A stretch of 64,000 bases of DNA from Geminicoccaceae bacterium (GCA_025999455.1 AP024683.1:2854451-2918450), one strand, 5' to 3'. Counted from the stretch's first letter, positions 1-9,866 are shown. The notes: generated by a model not told the origin, from the letters alone. Translations and numbers: made by a program.

Positions 1-695
1 CGCGCCCGGCGCAGCTTCGTCACGAGCGAGGAGAGGTCGGGTGCCGAGGCCGCGTACCCCTCCTTCAAGACGATCTGCATGCCGAGCTTCTTGCAGGTCT
101 CCTCGTTGCCGGCCGCGACCCCGGCGCCGTAGGGCCCGTCCTCGTAGATGATCGCGACCTTGAGGTCCTTGGGCTCGAGGCCGAGCTTCTCGCGCGAGCG
201 TTCGCCCAGGAACGTGCAGGAAGCGGCGCCGAACTGGTCGGTGTGGACCTGCGGCCGGAACACGTATTCGAGCCCCTTGTCCTTGAAGACGGCCGAGGCG
301 GTGCACACCGTCGCCCACATGAACTTCTTCGCGGCGTTGACCTTCTGGGCCATCGGCACGCAGTGCGCGCTCGAATAGACGCCGAGGATCAGATCGACCT
401 TCTCCTGGTTCAAGAGCCGCTCGGCTTCGGCGATCGCGACCTCGGCCTTGGACTGCGCGTCGGCGTAGATCGCGTTGATCTTGTAACCTTTGACCCCGCC
501 CCGCTCGTTGTAATAGTCGATGAGCGTCCGCGTGCCGATCTGCGCGGCTTCCGATCCACCCGCGGCGAAGGGGCCGGTGACGTCGTAGATCACGCCGATC
601 TTGATTTCTTTCTGCTGCGCCGCGGCGTCCCCGCCGATCACCGCCAACGCGATCGCCGCCGCACCCGAGAGCCACGCCCGCCGCGCCGTCCGCAT
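1..695 (-). CDS. Branched-chain amino acid ABC transporter substrate-binding protein (partial)
   Basis: Reading the minus strand from an ATG at 695 gives an Arg-containing, Ala-rich signal peptide (about 27 residues, ending near DAAAQQ). It is followed by KEIKIGVIYDVTGPF, the opening strand and loop of type I periplasmic binding proteins of the LivJ/Peripla_BP_6 family. Later segments such as GVYSSAHCVPMA and FRPQVHTDQFGA fit the ligand-cleft loops of that family. The frame stays open to the window edge (about 231 residues seen), so the C-terminal lobe is missing. A purine-rich GGGGAGGTG precedes the ATG. The family captures amino acids or related solutes in the periplasm for a LivHMGF-type importer. 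The partner genes would lie beyond the left edge, and the substrate cannot be told from sequence. Confidence 0.88.
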   Translation of the reverse strand, partial: MRTARRAWLSGAAAIALAVIGGDAAAQQKEIKIGVIYDVTGPFAAGGSEAAQIGTRTLIDYYNERGGVKGYKINAIYADAQSKAEVAIAEAERLLNQEKVDLILGVYSSAHCVPMAQKVNAAKKFMWATVCTASAVFKDKGLEYVFRPQVHTDQFGAASCTFLGERSREKLGLEPKDLKVAIIYEDGPYGAGVAAGNEETCKKLGMQIVLKEGYAASAPDLSSLVTKLRRA

Positions 696-777
696 GACCC
701 ACCTCCCCTGTTCCTGCGCGCGGGACTGTCCGGGCCGCTCCGCCCCCTGTCAAGGCCGGGAGCCGCCGGCCGCCGCG

Positions 778-1566
778 TCAGACCCCGACGAGGACGGGTG
801 AGGCGAGCCGGCGCAGGCTCGCGGTCACGGCCATCGCCACGAGGACACCGGTCTTGGGGTTGGCCGCGGTCGGCCGGATCGTCTCGCGGAAGGCGAAGCT
901 GCCGAAGGCCCCGCGCGCCTCGATCTCGACGAGATGCTCGCGGATCGTGGGATCGGCCAGGATCACGAGTTCGGTCGCATCGAGCCCGGCACCGGCCAGT
1001 GCCGCGGCGGCGGCGATGTTGACGTTCTGCGGATAGAGCCTCGCCCCTTCCCGGACCGGCCCGCGGAAGAGCACGGTGGGCGCCTCGAGCCGGGCGAGAT
1101 CGACGAGCCGCTCCCCCGGCGTCCCCCACCAGGCCGAGGGATCCTTGCGCACCGTGACGGTCACGGCCTCGAGCCCACCGACCGCGGCGCCGGCCAGGAT
1201 GTCGAGGGCCCCGATGCCGGCCGAGAGGATCCGCAGCCGCCGACCGCTGCGCCGGGCCGCCTCCTCGAGGGCCCCGCGCAGAGCGTCGTCCACGAGCGCG
1301 CCGACCGACGTCAGGAGGAGATCCGCGCCGGCCTCGAGGCAGGCGAGCCCGTGCGCGCGCACCGCTTCGTGCCCGGCCACTTCCAGGACCGCTTCGGGGC
1401 GCGCGGCGAGGAACGCCCTCCGGTCGGTCGTGACGAGCGGCTCTTCGGGCCGCGGTGTCCGGGTCAAGATGGCGACGAGCTCGAGCCCGGACCCGAGCTC
1501 ACCCGCCCGGGCGCGGGCCAGCACCTCGGCCCCGATCGCCCCGAGCCCGATCATCCCGACCCGCAT
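778..1566 (-). CDS. nadX: Aspartate dehydrogenase
   Basis: This 262-residue protein starts at 1566, where GGGAGGAGCG precedes the ATG; a longer in-frame start at 1605 lacks a better site. The N-terminal Rossmann motif GLGAIG is at residues 7-12. The block SAGIGALDIL, the segment KDPSAWWGTP and the segment YPQNVNIAAAAALAG are signatures of the aspartate dehydrogenase/NadX family. Family members oxidise L-aspartate to iminoaspartate with NAD(P)+, which can feed quinolinate and NAD synthesis, or run in reverse to make aspartate. The usual nadA and nadC neighbours are absent. The gene stands alone, divergent from the ATC-hydrolase-like gene, so its pathway role here is inferred. Confidence 0.85.
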   Translation of the reverse strand: MRVGMIGLGAIGAEVLARARAGELGSGLELVAILTRTPRPEEPLVTTDRRAFLAARPEAVLEVAGHEAVRAHGLACLEAGADLLLTSVGALVDDALRGALEEAARRSGRRLRILSAGIGALDILAGAAVGGLEAVTVTVRKDPSAWWGTPGERLVDLARLEAPTVLFRGPVREGARLYPQNVNIAAAAALAGAGLDATELVILADPTIREHLVEIEARGAFGSFAFRETIRPTAANPKTGVLVAMAVTASLRRLASPVLVGV

Positions 1567-1681
1567 GCCCGCTCCTCCCCGAGCCTCGGCCGGCCCCGCC
1601 GCCACGGCCGAACGATCGAGCCTTGGCCGGGTTTCCGGGCGCGGCGATGATGAGGGCGCTTCGGTGAGCAGGAGAAGAGCG

Positions 1682-2203
1682 GTGAGCGAGGTCGAGGCGT
1701 TGCGCGAACGGGTGAGCTTCCTCGAGGATCAGCTCCGCGCCGCGCACCGGGGTCGCGGTCTCTTCTACGCGGCCATGTTCGAGGAGCTCGCCCGTCGGTT
1801 CGGCGAAGCCGAGGCCGAAGCGATCATGAAGGCCGCGATCCGGCGGCGGGGCGCCGAGGTCGGCCGCCGCTTCGCCGTGTTCGCGCCGGACGACCTCGAA
1901 GGCCTTTGCCGAGCCTTTCTCGACTTCGTCCCCGATCGCGGCCGCTTGTTCGAGCCCGAAGTCCGGCGTTGCGACCGAGACGAGCTCGTGATCCACATGC
2001 ACCGCTGCCCCTTGAAAGAAGCCTGGCTCGAGGCCGGGCTCCCGGAAGAGCGGGTGGCCACGCTCTGCCGGATCGCGGGCCACGTCGACGACGGCACCTT
2101 CGAGGCGGCCGGCTTCCGCTTCGCCGGCACGACCTGGCGCCCGGGGCAGGAGGGCTGCTGCACGCTCGTGATCCGACCCGGCCCGCCGGCGTCGGCCGGC
2201 TGA
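1682..2203 (+). CDS. L-2-amino-thiazoline-4-carboxylic acid hydrolase-like protein
   Basis: The start is taken as the GTG at 1682, with GGAGA six to seven bases upstream; an alternative GTG is at 1664. The 173-residue protein opens with a short coiled segment (VEALRERVSFLEDQ). It then has FYAAMFEELARRFGEAEA, and a C-terminal half with IHMHRCPLKEAWLEAGL and GQEGCCTLVIRPG. This layout, with a conserved Cys in the HRCP block and a Cys pair near the end, is what I associate with the ATC-hydrolase family (PF14196). The namesake opens a thiazoline ring on the way to L-cysteine, but most members are uncharacterised. The family call is fairly secure; the reaction is not. Confidence 0.65.
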   Translation: MSEVEALRERVSFLEDQLRAAHRGRGLFYAAMFEELARRFGEAEAEAIMKAAIRRRGAEVGRRFAVFAPDDLEGLCRAFLDFVPDRGRLFEPEVRRCDRDELVIHMHRCPLKEAWLEAGLPEERVATLCRIAGHVDDGTFEAAGFRFAGTTWRPGQEGCCTLVIRPGPPASAG

Positions 2204-2245
2204 GAGGTCGCGCTCCCTCCGCGACGTTCGCGGGCGGGAGACGCG

Positions 2246-3091
2246 TCAGCGCCGACCGCCGAAGAACGGCAAGAGCCGGTCGCGCCAGCGCCGCCGATAG
2301 GCGCCGAGGTCGAGCGGGCCGCGCGCACCGGGCGGCTCGTCGAGATAGGCGGTACGGACCGGGGCACTCGCCGCGTCGACCGCGCCCGGGCCGGCATCGG
2401 GCAGCCGTGCCGCGAGCCCGAGCGTCTCGCACACCGCCCGGGCGATCGCCCGGAGCTCGCGATGTTCGGCCGAGCCCGGCGCCGCCACGCTCGGCGGCAG
2501 CCCTTCGCGATAGGCGCGATCGTGCCCCTCGCGCAGCCGCAGAGGCGGGGTTAGCGGCAACCCCAGGGCCTCGATCGCGGCGAGCGGTGCGCGGGCGGCC
2601 GGGTCGGGTGCGGCGATCCGGCTCGGCACGGCCAAAAGCTGCGGCCGACCGTCCGGGCGACCGGCCCGGGCGCGCTCGAGCCAGCCGATCGTCGTCCGCG
2701 CCGCGGCGAGATCGAGGGCGGTCGGCGCCACCGGCAAGAGCACGAGCTCGCTCGTGAGCGCGGCGGTGGCGAGCGGCAGCGGGTCGGCCGGCGGCAGGTC
2801 GAGGATCACGAGCTCGGCCGAGCGGCGCAGGGCGGCGAGCCCTTCGAGCCAGGCGGGCAGAGCGGCTCGGCCGCGCAGCGGCACGGCTCGGCGCAGCAGG
2901 CCCGCGGGCCCCCGCCGCACCCCGGCGATCGCCGCTCCCGCGGGATCGACATCGACGAGCGCGGTCGCGAGCCCGGCCTCGACGAGCACGCCCGCGAGCC
3001 CGATCGCGAGGGTCGTCTTGCCGCAGCCGCCCTTGAGCCCGGCGATCGCCACGACCTTCCCCGGCGGCCGCCCGTCCGAACCGCCCGCCAC
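2246..3091 (-). CDS. ParA/MinD-family P-loop ATPase
   Basis: The 281-residue protein carries the deviant Walker A motif KGGCGKTT at about residues 20-27, followed by VDVDPAG (Walker A' region) and VILDLPPADPLPLA (Walker B region). These are hallmarks of the ParA/MinD/Soj ATPases that form nucleotide-dependent dimers on DNA or membranes. No parB or parS-like partner lies next to it, so it is an orphan ParA. Such orphans can position chemotaxis clusters, polyhydroxyalkanoate granules or other cargo. The C-terminal 60 residues are low-complexity, Pro- and Arg-rich. The cargo is unknown. Confidence 0.8.
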   Translation of the reverse strand: MAGGSDGRPPGKVVAIAGLKGGCGKTTLAIGLAGVLVEAGLATALVDVDPAGAAIAGVRRGPAGLLRRAVPLRGRAALPAWLEGLAALRRSAELVILDLPPADPLPLATAALTSELVLLPVAPTALDLAAARTTIGWLERARAGRPDGRPQLLAVPSRIAAPDPAARAPLAAIEALGLPLTPPLRLREGHDRAYREGLPPSVAAPGSAEHRELRAIARAVCETLGLAARLPDAGPGAVDAASAPVRTAYLDEPPGARGPLDLGAYRRRWRDRLLPFFGGRR

Positions 3092-3305
3092 GTCCGTCCT
3101 CCGCTCCGACCCGTCGCCCGCCTAGCAGAGCCGTGGCCGGCCGTCGCCGCGGCGGCGTTTCCCGGCGCGCCGCGCGGGATCGCGCCCCTCCCCGGCCCCG
3201 CACCGGCGGAGCGCTGTGACCGATGGGGCACGCCCCGCCGCTTGCTCCGCCCGATCGGCGCGGTCATCATCCCGCCATGGCGCCGGGCGGGCGAGGACTC
3301 CGGGC

Positions 3306-4253
3306 GTGACGGCGGGCGAAGTGCGCGAGATCGCGCTGCGCGGCCCGGATTTCGTTCCCGTGCTCGACGGTGCCGCCCACGTCACCCGCTTCGCCCCGAG
3401 CCCGACCGGCTATCTCCATCTGGGCCACGCCTACGCCGCCCGGTTCGCCCACGACGCGGCGCGGCTCACCGGCGGCCGCTTCCTCCTCCGCCTCGAGGAT
3501 CTCGACCCGCAGCGCTGCCGCCCCGAGTTCGCGACCGCGATCCTCGAGGATCTCCAGTGGCTCGGCCTGCGCTTCGACGGCGTCGTGGTCCGCCAATCCG
3601 AACGGATGGCGCTCTACCGGCAGGCGCTCGAGCGGCTGCGCACGCTCGGCGTGCTCTATCCCTGCTTCTGCACGCGCAAGCAGGTCCGCGAGGAGATCGC
3701 CGACGCCGCCGCGGCCCCGCACGGGCCCTCGGGTGAGCGGCTCTATCCCGGCACCTGCCGCGCCCTCGACCCGGCCGAGCGGGCGCGCCGGATCGGCCGC
3801 GGCGAGGCTTTTGCCTGGCGGCTCGACGTGGCCCGCGCGCTCGAGCGGACGGGACCGCTCGCCTGGTACGACGTCCGCGCCGGCTGGGTCGAGGCCGATC
3901 CGGCCGCGCTCGGCGACGTCGTGCTCGCCCGCAAGGACGTGCCGGCGAGCTACCACCTGGCGGTCGTGGTCGACGACGCGGCCCAGGGCGTGACGCTCGT
4001 CACCCGCGGCGAGGACCTTTTCCACGCGACCCACGTCCACCGCCTCCTCCAGGCCCTCCTGGGCCTGCCGGTGCCGCGCTGGTACCACCACAATCTCGTC
4101 GGCGACCGCGACGGGCGGCGGATGGCCAAGCGCACGGGCGCCTTGACCTTGCGCCATCTGCGCGCGCGCGGGCTCGGCCCGGCCGAGATCTGGCGGATGC
4201 TGGAGACCGCCGCCGCGACGACCCCGGCGTGCGCCACCTCCCCCGGCTCCTGA
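3306..4253 (+). CDS. gluQ: Glutamyl-Q tRNA(Asp) synthetase
   Basis: This 315-residue protein begins with the class I synthetase block TRFAPSPTGYLHLGHAYAAR (HIGH-like HLGH). It has RLEDLD and a KMSKS-like RMAKRTGA, but lacks the anticodon-binding domain of GltX, which is the diagnostic truncation of GluQ-RS. A zinc site of the family is visible as CFC followed downstream by LYPGTC. The enzyme charges glutamate onto queuosine at position 34 of tRNA(Asp). The start is uncertain: the GTG at 3306 is used, and a second GTG at 3321 is possible. Its end overlaps the start of the downstream hydrolase gene by 25 bases, so the two are probably co-transcribed. Confidence 0.9.
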   Translation: MTAGEVREIALRGPDFVPVLDGAAHVTRFAPSPTGYLHLGHAYAARFAHDAARLTGGRFLLRLEDLDPQRCRPEFATAILEDLQWLGLRFDGVVVRQSERMALYRQALERLRTLGVLYPCFCTRKQVREEIADAAAAPHGPSGERLYPGTCRALDPAERARRIGRGEAFAWRLDVARALERTGPLAWYDVRAGWVEADPAALGDVVLARKDVPASYHLAVVVDDAAQGVTLVTRGEDLFHATHVHRLLQALLGLPVPRWYHHNLVGDRDGRRMAKRTGALTLRHLRARGLGPAEIWRMLETAAATTPACATSPGS

Positions 4254-5209
4254 GCGCGGCCGTCCTGTTCGCGGGCACGGCGGGGGCCCTCGCCGGCTGC
4301 TCGGCCGTACCGCCCGAGCCCGCGCCCGAACCGCCGATCCGGGTCTGGGAACCGCGCGGTCCCGTGCGTGGCCAGCTCGTGGCCCTGCACGGCTTCGGCG
4401 ACCACAAGGGCGCCTTCGAAGGCCTCGGCCGCTGGCTCGCCGAACGCGGCATCCGCACCCTCGCCTACGATCAGCGCGGCTTCGGCGAGCAGCGCGACCG
4501 GCTCTTCTGGCCCGGCACCGCCGCCCTGGTCGACCAGGCGCGCGAGGTCGTCGCGCGCGTGCGGGCCCACCATCCCGACCTTCCCCTCTGGCTCCTGGGC
4601 GAGAGCATGGGCGGTGCGGTGGCCCTGCTCGCCGCGAGTGGGCCGGACGGCGCACCGGTCGAGGGCCTCGTCCTGGTCGCTCCGGCGGTCTGGGGTGGGG
4701 AGACCATGCCTTCCTTCTACCGTGCGACGATGCGCGCGCTCGCCGCCCTCGTGCCGTGGCTGCGGGTCTCGGGGCGCGGCCTGCCCGTCCGCCCGGCCGA
4801 GGATCTCGAGGTCGTCCGCGCCCTCGCCCGCGACCCGCTCTATCTCGGCGAGCCGCGCGCCGATTCGGTCGTGGGCCTGCTCGCGCTCATGGACGACGCG
4901 CCCGCCGCCGGGCCGCGGATCACCGCCCGCACGCTCCTCCTCGTCCCCGGCCGCGACGACATCGTGCCGACCCGCGTCCAACTCTCTTTCGCCGAGACGA
5001 TCGCCGCCGCCGACTGCCGGCTGCTCCTCTACCCCCGGAGCCGCCACCTCCTGCTGCGCGACCGCGATCGGCTCCTCGCCTGGCGCGACCTCCTGGCCTT
5101 CCTCGAGGGCCAACCGCCACCGTCCGGCCTCGCTCGGCCCTGCCGACCCGCGAGCCCGAGCGGGCGGCGCCGCTCTCCGCCCAGGGCGCGGGCCACAGCT
5201 ACCGAGTGA
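4229..5209 (+). CDS. Alpha/beta-hydrolase lipoprotein (monoacylglycerol lipase-like)
   Basis: The GTG start at 4229 gives a lipoprotein signal with a lipobox-like LAGC (Cys about residue 23), so the enzyme is probably membrane-tethered and periplasmic. The hydrolase core shows LVALHGFGDHKGAF (oxyanion region), YDQRGFG, the nucleophile elbow GESMGG, an acid region LVPGRDDIVP and a late His in SRHLLL. These match the lysophospholipase/monoacylglycerol lipase group (Hydrolase_4). The length of 326 residues includes a disordered Pro/Arg-rich tail of about 35 residues. The substrate is unknown. It overlaps the 3' end of gluQ. Confidence 0.78.
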   Translation: MRHLPRLLSAAVLFAGTAGALAGCSAVPPEPAPEPPIRVWEPRGPVRGQLVALHGFGDHKGAFEGLGRWLAERGIRTLAYDQRGFGEQRDRLFWPGTAALVDQAREVVARVRAHHPDLPLWLLGESMGGAVALLAASGPDGAPVEGLVLVAPAVWGGETMPSFYRATMRALAALVPWLRVSGRGLPVRPAEDLEVVRALARDPLYLGEPRADSVVGLLALMDDAPAAGPRITARTLLLVPGRDDIVPTRVQLSFAETIAAADCRLLLYPRSRHLLLRDRDRLLAWRDLLAFLEGQPPPSGLARPCRPASPSGRRRSPPRARATATE

Positions 5210-5235
5210 ACATCCGGCACGCGGCCCGCGGCAGC

Positions 5236-6045
5236 TCACCCATCGGCCATCTCCGCGATCACCGACAGAAGCCAATCGCGCGCGTCCGGACGGTCGCCCA
5301 CCTCCGCCACGAACTCCTGGCCGCGCGCGACGATCCGGCAACGGCCGTTCGCCCAGCGCCCGGGGTCTCGGTGGTAGCTCGTGCCCACCCCGCCCCGGGT
5401 CGGATCGAGCCAAGCCGGCACCGACCAGAGCGAAGGCGGCCCGCCCTCGACCGTCAACCGTAACCGCGGCGACGCCCGCCGGGCGAGGCCGAAGCCGGGC
5501 AGCCTTTTCCCGGCACCCGGGAGGCCGAGTTCGGGGCTCGCGAGATATAGGGTGTTGTTGGCGTTCCAGCCGGGTCCGAGATGGGGATGGCTGGCGAGCT
5601 CGGGAAAGATCGTCCGGGCCCAGCTCCCGTCCGCGCCGAGCCGGACGATCCGGCCGACCCGAAGATAACCGAAGAGCCGGTGGTGCGGTCGAGCGCGGGG
5701 GTCGAACCGCGGCGCCGGGCTCGCCGGGTCGAGCTCGCGGAAGAGGCCGAAGAAGAGGAAGACGTCGCCCTCGCGCACGCCCGCGTTCGCGAGATGGCTC
5801 TGCGCCGTGCCGGTCTGGCCGAACGCGCCGCGCTCGAGATCCGGATCGCGATGGCAGAGGCTCGAGCCCCGGACGGCCCCGCGCGTCAAGGCGGCGACGA
5901 GCTCGCCGAGCCCGAGATCGGCGAAGCGGGTCGTCGACCGCCAGTCCGTCGGGATCGGCAAGGGTACGGGCCTGCCGTCGTGGATCGGGCTCGGGCAGCC
6001 GCCCGAGGAGCTGTCGAAGCCTTTGCGGGAGAAGACGATCCGCAT
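5236..6045 (-). CDS. Nmad3-like protein (nucleotide modification associated domain 3)
   Basis: The 269-residue protein begins MRIVFSRKGFDSSSGGCPSP. This is the characteristic start of the family I know as Nmad3 (PF18754), together with GDVFLFFGLFRE and a later WNANNTLYLASPEL. The name comes from its occurrence beside phage and bacterial DNA base-modification genes; no enzyme activity is established. Here it sits alone between the lipoprotein hydrolase and mgtE, with no methylase, glycosyltransferase or restriction gene in view. The ATG at 6045 is used. A GGAGGAA lies about 14 bases upstream, a rather long spacing. The domain assignment is from memory of the motif and should be searched. Confidence 0.6.
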   Translation of the reverse strand: MRIVFSRKGFDSSSGGCPSPIHDGRPVPLPIPTDWRSTTRFADLGLGELVAALTRGAVRGSSLCHRDPDLERGAFGQTGTAQSHLANAGVREGDVFLFFGLFRELDPASPAPRFDPRARPHHRLFGYLRVGRIVRLGADGSWARTIFPELASHPHLGPGWNANNTLYLASPELGLPGAGKRLPGFGLARRASPRLRLTVEGGPPSLWSVPAWLDPTRGGVGTSYHRDPGRWANGRCRIVARGQEFVAEVGDRPDARDWLLSVIAEMADG

Positions 6046-6140
6046 CGCGCGCCCGGGCTTCCTCCATGGCGCCGTGACACGCGCCGGTCCAGGCCCGACG
6101 AACACGCCGCGTACCGCGTGGCGGCCGGCGTCGCTTCCCG

Positions 6141-7535
6141 TCAGAGCAGCCAGAAGGTCGCGAGCGAGAGGAAGGTGAAGAAGCCGATCGCGTCGATCGT
6201 CGGCGTGACGAACACCGAGGAGGCGATCGCCGGGTCGAAGCCGAACCGCTCCAACAAGAGCGGCACGGTCACGCCGATGAGCGCCGCCACGGTGATCGTG
6301 ACGAGGATCGAGGCCGCGAAGACGATCGCGAGGTCGAGCATGCCGAACCAGACGAGCGTCATCGCGAAAGCGACGGTCATGATGGCGGTGCCGTTCAAGG
6401 CCCCGACCGCCAGTTCCTTGAGGAGCATCTTGGGTGCGTTGGCGCGCGTCAGCTCCTTGACGGCGAGGCCGCGGACCACGACGGCCAGGGTCTGCACCCC
6501 GGCATTGCCGCCGAGGGCGGCGCTGATCGGCATGAGAACCGCGAGGGCCACGAGCTGTTCGATCGAGGCGCCGAAGGCGTCGATCACGGTGGCCCCGAGC
6601 GTCGCCGAGACCATGCTCACGAGGAGCCAAGGCACGCGCCGCCGCGCGGTCTCGAGCGGGCTCGCGAAGACGTCGGTCTCGGCCACCCCGCCGAGCTTCA
6701 AGAGATCGTCCTCGGCCTCCTCGTCGATGACGTCGACGACGTCGTCGACCGTGATCGTACCGAGGAGCCGCCCCTCGGGGCTCACGACCGGTGCGGAGAC
6801 GAGTCCGTATTGCTTGAAGAGGAAGGCCACCTGCTCCTGGTCGGTGTCGGCCGGGATCGTGTGCAGCTCCTTCATGCTGAGCGAGCGGAGCGGCACCTCG
6901 CGGCGGCTGCGCACGACGCGCGAGAGCGGCACGGCCCCGACCGGCCGGAAGCGCACGTCGACGATGAAGATCTCGTAGAAATCGTCCGGCAGATCGTCGT
7001 GGGCGCGTAAGAAATCGAGCGCCTGACCGACCGTCCAATAGTCCGGCAGCGCGACGAACTCGCGCGCCATGAGCCGGCCGGCCGAATATTCCGGGAAGGC
7101 GAGCCCCTGCTCGAGGAAGGCACGCTCGGAAAGCGGCAGGGCCTGGAGGATCGCCCGCTGGAGGGCGGGGTCGAGGTCGGAGAGGAGCTCGACCGCGTCG
7201 TCGGTCTCGAGCCGGGCGACGATCCGCGCCGCCGCCTCGGGCCCGAGATCCTCGACCAGCCGGGTGCGGACCTCGGAATCGAGATAGCCCAGCGTGTCGG
7301 CCGGGAATTGCTCACCGAGCGCGCGCACGAGCCGCGGCCGGTCGGCGGCGTCGAGCTGCTCCAGGAGATCGGCGAGGTCGGCCGGATGCAGGACCGCGGC
7401 GAGGCCCGCCGCGAGGTCGAGCGCGTCGGCCGCGAGCGCGTCGACGACCTCGGCGAGGAGCGCGTCGGAGAGCCCCGGCGCCCGGCCGGTCGCACGCTCT
7501 CGGGCCCGCCGGTCGGTCGCGGACGGCTCGCTCAC
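6141..7535 (-). CDS. mgtE: Magnesium transporter MgtE
   Basis: This 464-residue protein has the full MgtE architecture. An acidic N-terminal helical domain comes first (about 20-140). A tandem CBS region (about 145-275) contains AREFVALPDYWTVGQALD and LGTITVDDVVDVI. A C-terminal membrane domain of five helices (about 295-464) contains the conserved PISAALGGNAGVQTLAV pore segment. The family is a homodimeric Mg2+ channel of the inner membrane, gated by Mg2+ binding to the cytosolic N and CBS domains. It overlaps the downstream end of maeB by four bases, so the two are translationally coupled. Malic enzyme needs a divalent cation, but I see no evidence for a functional link. Confidence 0.93.
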   Translation of the reverse strand: MSEPSATDRRARERATGRAPGLSDALLAEVVDALAADALDLAAGLAAVLHPADLADLLEQLDAADRPRLVRALGEQFPADTLGYLDSEVRTRLVEDLGPEAAARIVARLETDDAVELLSDLDPALQRAILQALPLSERAFLEQGLAFPEYSAGRLMAREFVALPDYWTVGQALDFLRAHDDLPDDFYEIFIVDVRFRPVGAVPLSRVVRSRREVPLRSLSMKELHTIPADTDQEQVAFLFKQYGLVSAPVVSPEGRLLGTITVDDVVDVIDEEAEDDLLKLGGVAETDVFASPLETARRRVPWLLVSMVSATLGATVIDAFGASIEQLVALAVLMPISAALGGNAGVQTLAVVVRGLAVKELTRANAPKMLLKELAVGALNGTAIMTVAFAMTLVWFGMLDLAIVFAASILVTITVAALIGVTVPLLLERFGFDPAIASSVFVTPTIDAIGFFTFLSLATFWLL

Positions 7536-9820
7536 GGGGCCTCGACCGCCGCCCGGGTGAGCGCGTCGACGCAGGCCACGGCACTCATGTTGACGATGCC
7601 GCGCGCCGTGACCGAGGCGTTCAAGACGTGCGCCGGCCGGCGGGGGCCGATCAGGATCGGGCCGATCGTGACCGCGTCGCTCACCGCCTTGACGAGATTG
7701 TAGGCCGCCGAAGCCGCCTCGAGGTTCGGCATGATCAAGAGATTGGCCTCGCCCGAGAGCGTCGAGCTCGGCAGGAGCCGACGGCGGATCGTCTCGGAGA
7801 GGGCGGTGTCGGCCTGCATCTCGCCGTCGACCTCGAGCTCGGGCGCGCAGCGGCGGAGGATGGCGAGGGCCGCCCGCATCTTGCGCGCCGAGGCCGTGTC
7901 GCGCGAGCCGAAATTGCTGTGCGAGACGAGCGCCACCTTGGGCTCGAGGCCGAAGCCGCGGACGATCTCGGCGGCACGGATCGTGGTCTGGGCGATCTGC
8001 TCGGCCGAGGGGTCCTCGGCCACGGACGTGTCGGCGACGAAGAGGGCCCCTCGGTCGAGCACGATGCCGTGGACGGCCGAGGCCTCGTGCATCTCGGGGC
8101 GGAGGCCGAGCACGTCGAGGATGTGGCGCAGATGCGAGAGGAAGCGGCCGACCGGCCCGGCGAGCATCGCATCCGCCTCGCCGCGCGCCACCATGATCGC
8201 GGCGATCACCGTCCGGCGGGTCCGCACGATCTCGCGGGCGAGCTGCGGGGTCACCCCCTGTCGGCCGAGCCGCTCTTGATAGAAGGCGACGTAGTCGTTG
8301 TAGCGAGGGTCGCTGTCGGGGTTGCAGAGCTCGAAGTCGCGGCCCGGCTCGAGCGGCAGGCCGAGCCTTTGGATCCGGCTCGCCACGACCTCCGGCCGAC
8401 CGATCAGGATCGGCCGCGCGAGCTTTTCTTCGACGACGACCTGGACGGCGCGCAGCACCCGCTCCTCTTCGCCGTCGGTGTAGACGAGCCGCTGCGGCGC
8501 GGCGCGCGCCCGCTCGAAGAGCGGCCGGACGAGGAAGCCCGATTTCCAGACCCGCTGGCCGAGCCGCGCCCGGTAGGACGCGAGGTCGGCGATCGGCCGG
8601 GTCGCGACCCCGCTCTCGATCGCGGCCTTGGCGACCGCCGCCGGGAGTTCGACGACGAGCCGCGGGTCGAAGGGCTTGGGGATGAGGTAATCGGGGCCGA
8701 AGCGGAGCGCCTCTTGGCCGTAGACGGCGCTCACGGTCTCCGGTGCCGGCTCGCGGGCGAGCCGAGCGAGGGCCTCGACGCAGGCGATCTTCATCGCCTC
8801 GTTGATCGTCGTGGCGCCGACGTCGAGCGCCCCGCGGAAGATGAAGGGGAAGCAGAGGACGTTGTTGACCTGGTTCGGATAGTCGCTGCGGCCCGTGGCG
8901 ACGATCACCTCGGGCCGTACCGCCTTCGCGAGCTCGGGCAGGATCTCGGGGACAGGGTTCGCGAGCGCGAAGACGATCGGCCGCTCGGCCATCGTCGCGA
9001 GCAGCTCGGGCTTCAGGACGTTCGGCGCGGAGAGCCCGAGGAAGACGTCCGCCCCCTCGATCGCCTCGGCGAGCGTGCGCGCCCGGGTGGGCCGCGCCCA
9101 GCGCGCCTTCCAGGGGTCCATGAGCCGCTCACGGCCCTCGTAGACCACCCCTTCGATGTCGGTCGCGATGACGTTCTCGGGGCGCAGCCCGAGCCGCGCC
9201 AAGAGCTCGAGGCAAGCGAGCGCCGCGGCCCCGGCGCCGCTCGTCACGAGCTTGATCGTGGCGAGCTCCTTGCCCACGAGCTCGAGCGCGTTCTTGAGCG
9301 CCGCGGCGACGATGATCGCGGTGCCGTGCTGGTCGTCGTGGAAGACCGGGATCCGCATCCGCGCCTGGAGCCGGCGTTCGACCTCGAAACATTCGGGTGC
9401 TTTGATGTCCTCGAGGTTGATCGCGCCGAAGGTGGGCTCGAGCGCCGCGACGATCTCGACGAACCGGTCGACGTCGTCGGCCGCGACCTCGATGTCGAAG
9501 GCGTCGATGCCGGCGAACTTCTTGAACAGGACCGCCTTGCCCTCCATCACGGGCTTGGCGGCCAAGGGCCCGATGGCCCCGAGGCCCAACACGGCGCTGC
9601 CGTTGGTCACGACCGCCACGAGGTTCGAGCGGGTCGTGAGCTCGGCGGCGGCCAAGGGATCGGCCACGATCGCCTGGCAGGCCGCGGCCACCCCCGGGGA
9701 ATAGGCGAGCGAGAGGTCGCGCTGGGTGGCGAGGGGCTTGCTCGCGACGACCGCGAGCTTACCCGGCACCGGCTGGCGGTGATAGTCGAGGGCGTCCAGG
9801 CGCAGCCGATCCTCGCTCAT
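7532..9820 (-). CDS. maeB: NADP-dependent malic enzyme fused to phosphotransacetylase-like domain
   Basis: The chosen ATG at 9820 gives 762 residues, the usual size of MaeB. The N-terminal half is malic enzyme: [12 protein letters not shown] near the start, the catalytic-lysine region [31 protein letters not shown], and a Rossmann stretch. The C-terminal half (from about residue 430) is phosphate acetyl/butyryltransferase-like, with [16 protein letters not shown] and GPILIG. The enzyme decarboxylates malate to pyruvate and makes NADPH. In this fusion class the Pta-like part is usually regulatory (acetyl-CoA sensing) rather than catalytic. It is transcribed with mgtE, and the tRNA-Leu lies just upstream on the same strand. 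Confidence 0.93.
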   Translation of the reverse strand: MSEDRLRLDALDYHRQPVPGKLAVVASKPLATQRDLSLAYSPGVAAACQAIVADPLAAAELTTRSNLVAVVTNGSAVLGLGAIGPLAAKPVMEGKAVLFKKFAGIDAFDIEVAADDVDRFVEIVAALEPTFGAINLEDIKAPECFEVERRLQARMRIPVFHDDQHGTAIIVAAALKNALELVGKELATIKLVTSGAGAAALACLELLARLGLRPENVIATDIEGVVYEGRERLMDPWKARWARPTRARTLAEAIEGADVFLGLSAPNVLKPELLATMAERPIVFALANPVPEILPELAKAVRPEVIVATGRSDYPNQVNNVLCFPFIFRGALDVGATTINEAMKIACVEALARLAREPAPETVSAVYGQEALRFGPDYLIPKPFDPRLVVELPAAVAKAAIESGVATRPIADLASYRARLGQRVWKSGFLVRPLFERARAAPQRLVYTDGEEERVLRAVQVVVEEKLARPILIGRPEVVASRIQRLGLPLEPGRDFELCNPDSDPRYNDYVAFYQERLGRQGVTPQLAREIVRTRRTVIAAIMVARGEADAMLAGPVGRFLSHLRHILDVLGLRPEMHEASAVHGIVLDRGALFVADTSVAEDPSAEQIAQTTIRAAEIVRGFGLEPKVALVSHSNFGSRDTASARKMRAALAILRRCAPELEVDGEMQADTALSETIRRRLLPSSTLSGEANLLIMPNLEAASAAYNLVKAVSDAVTIGPILIGPRRPAHVLNASVTARGIVNMSAVACVDALTRAAVEAP

Positions 9821-9866
9821 GCTCGTCGTCCGGCCGGCTGGCCACGCTCCGCAGGGGGAAGCGGGA

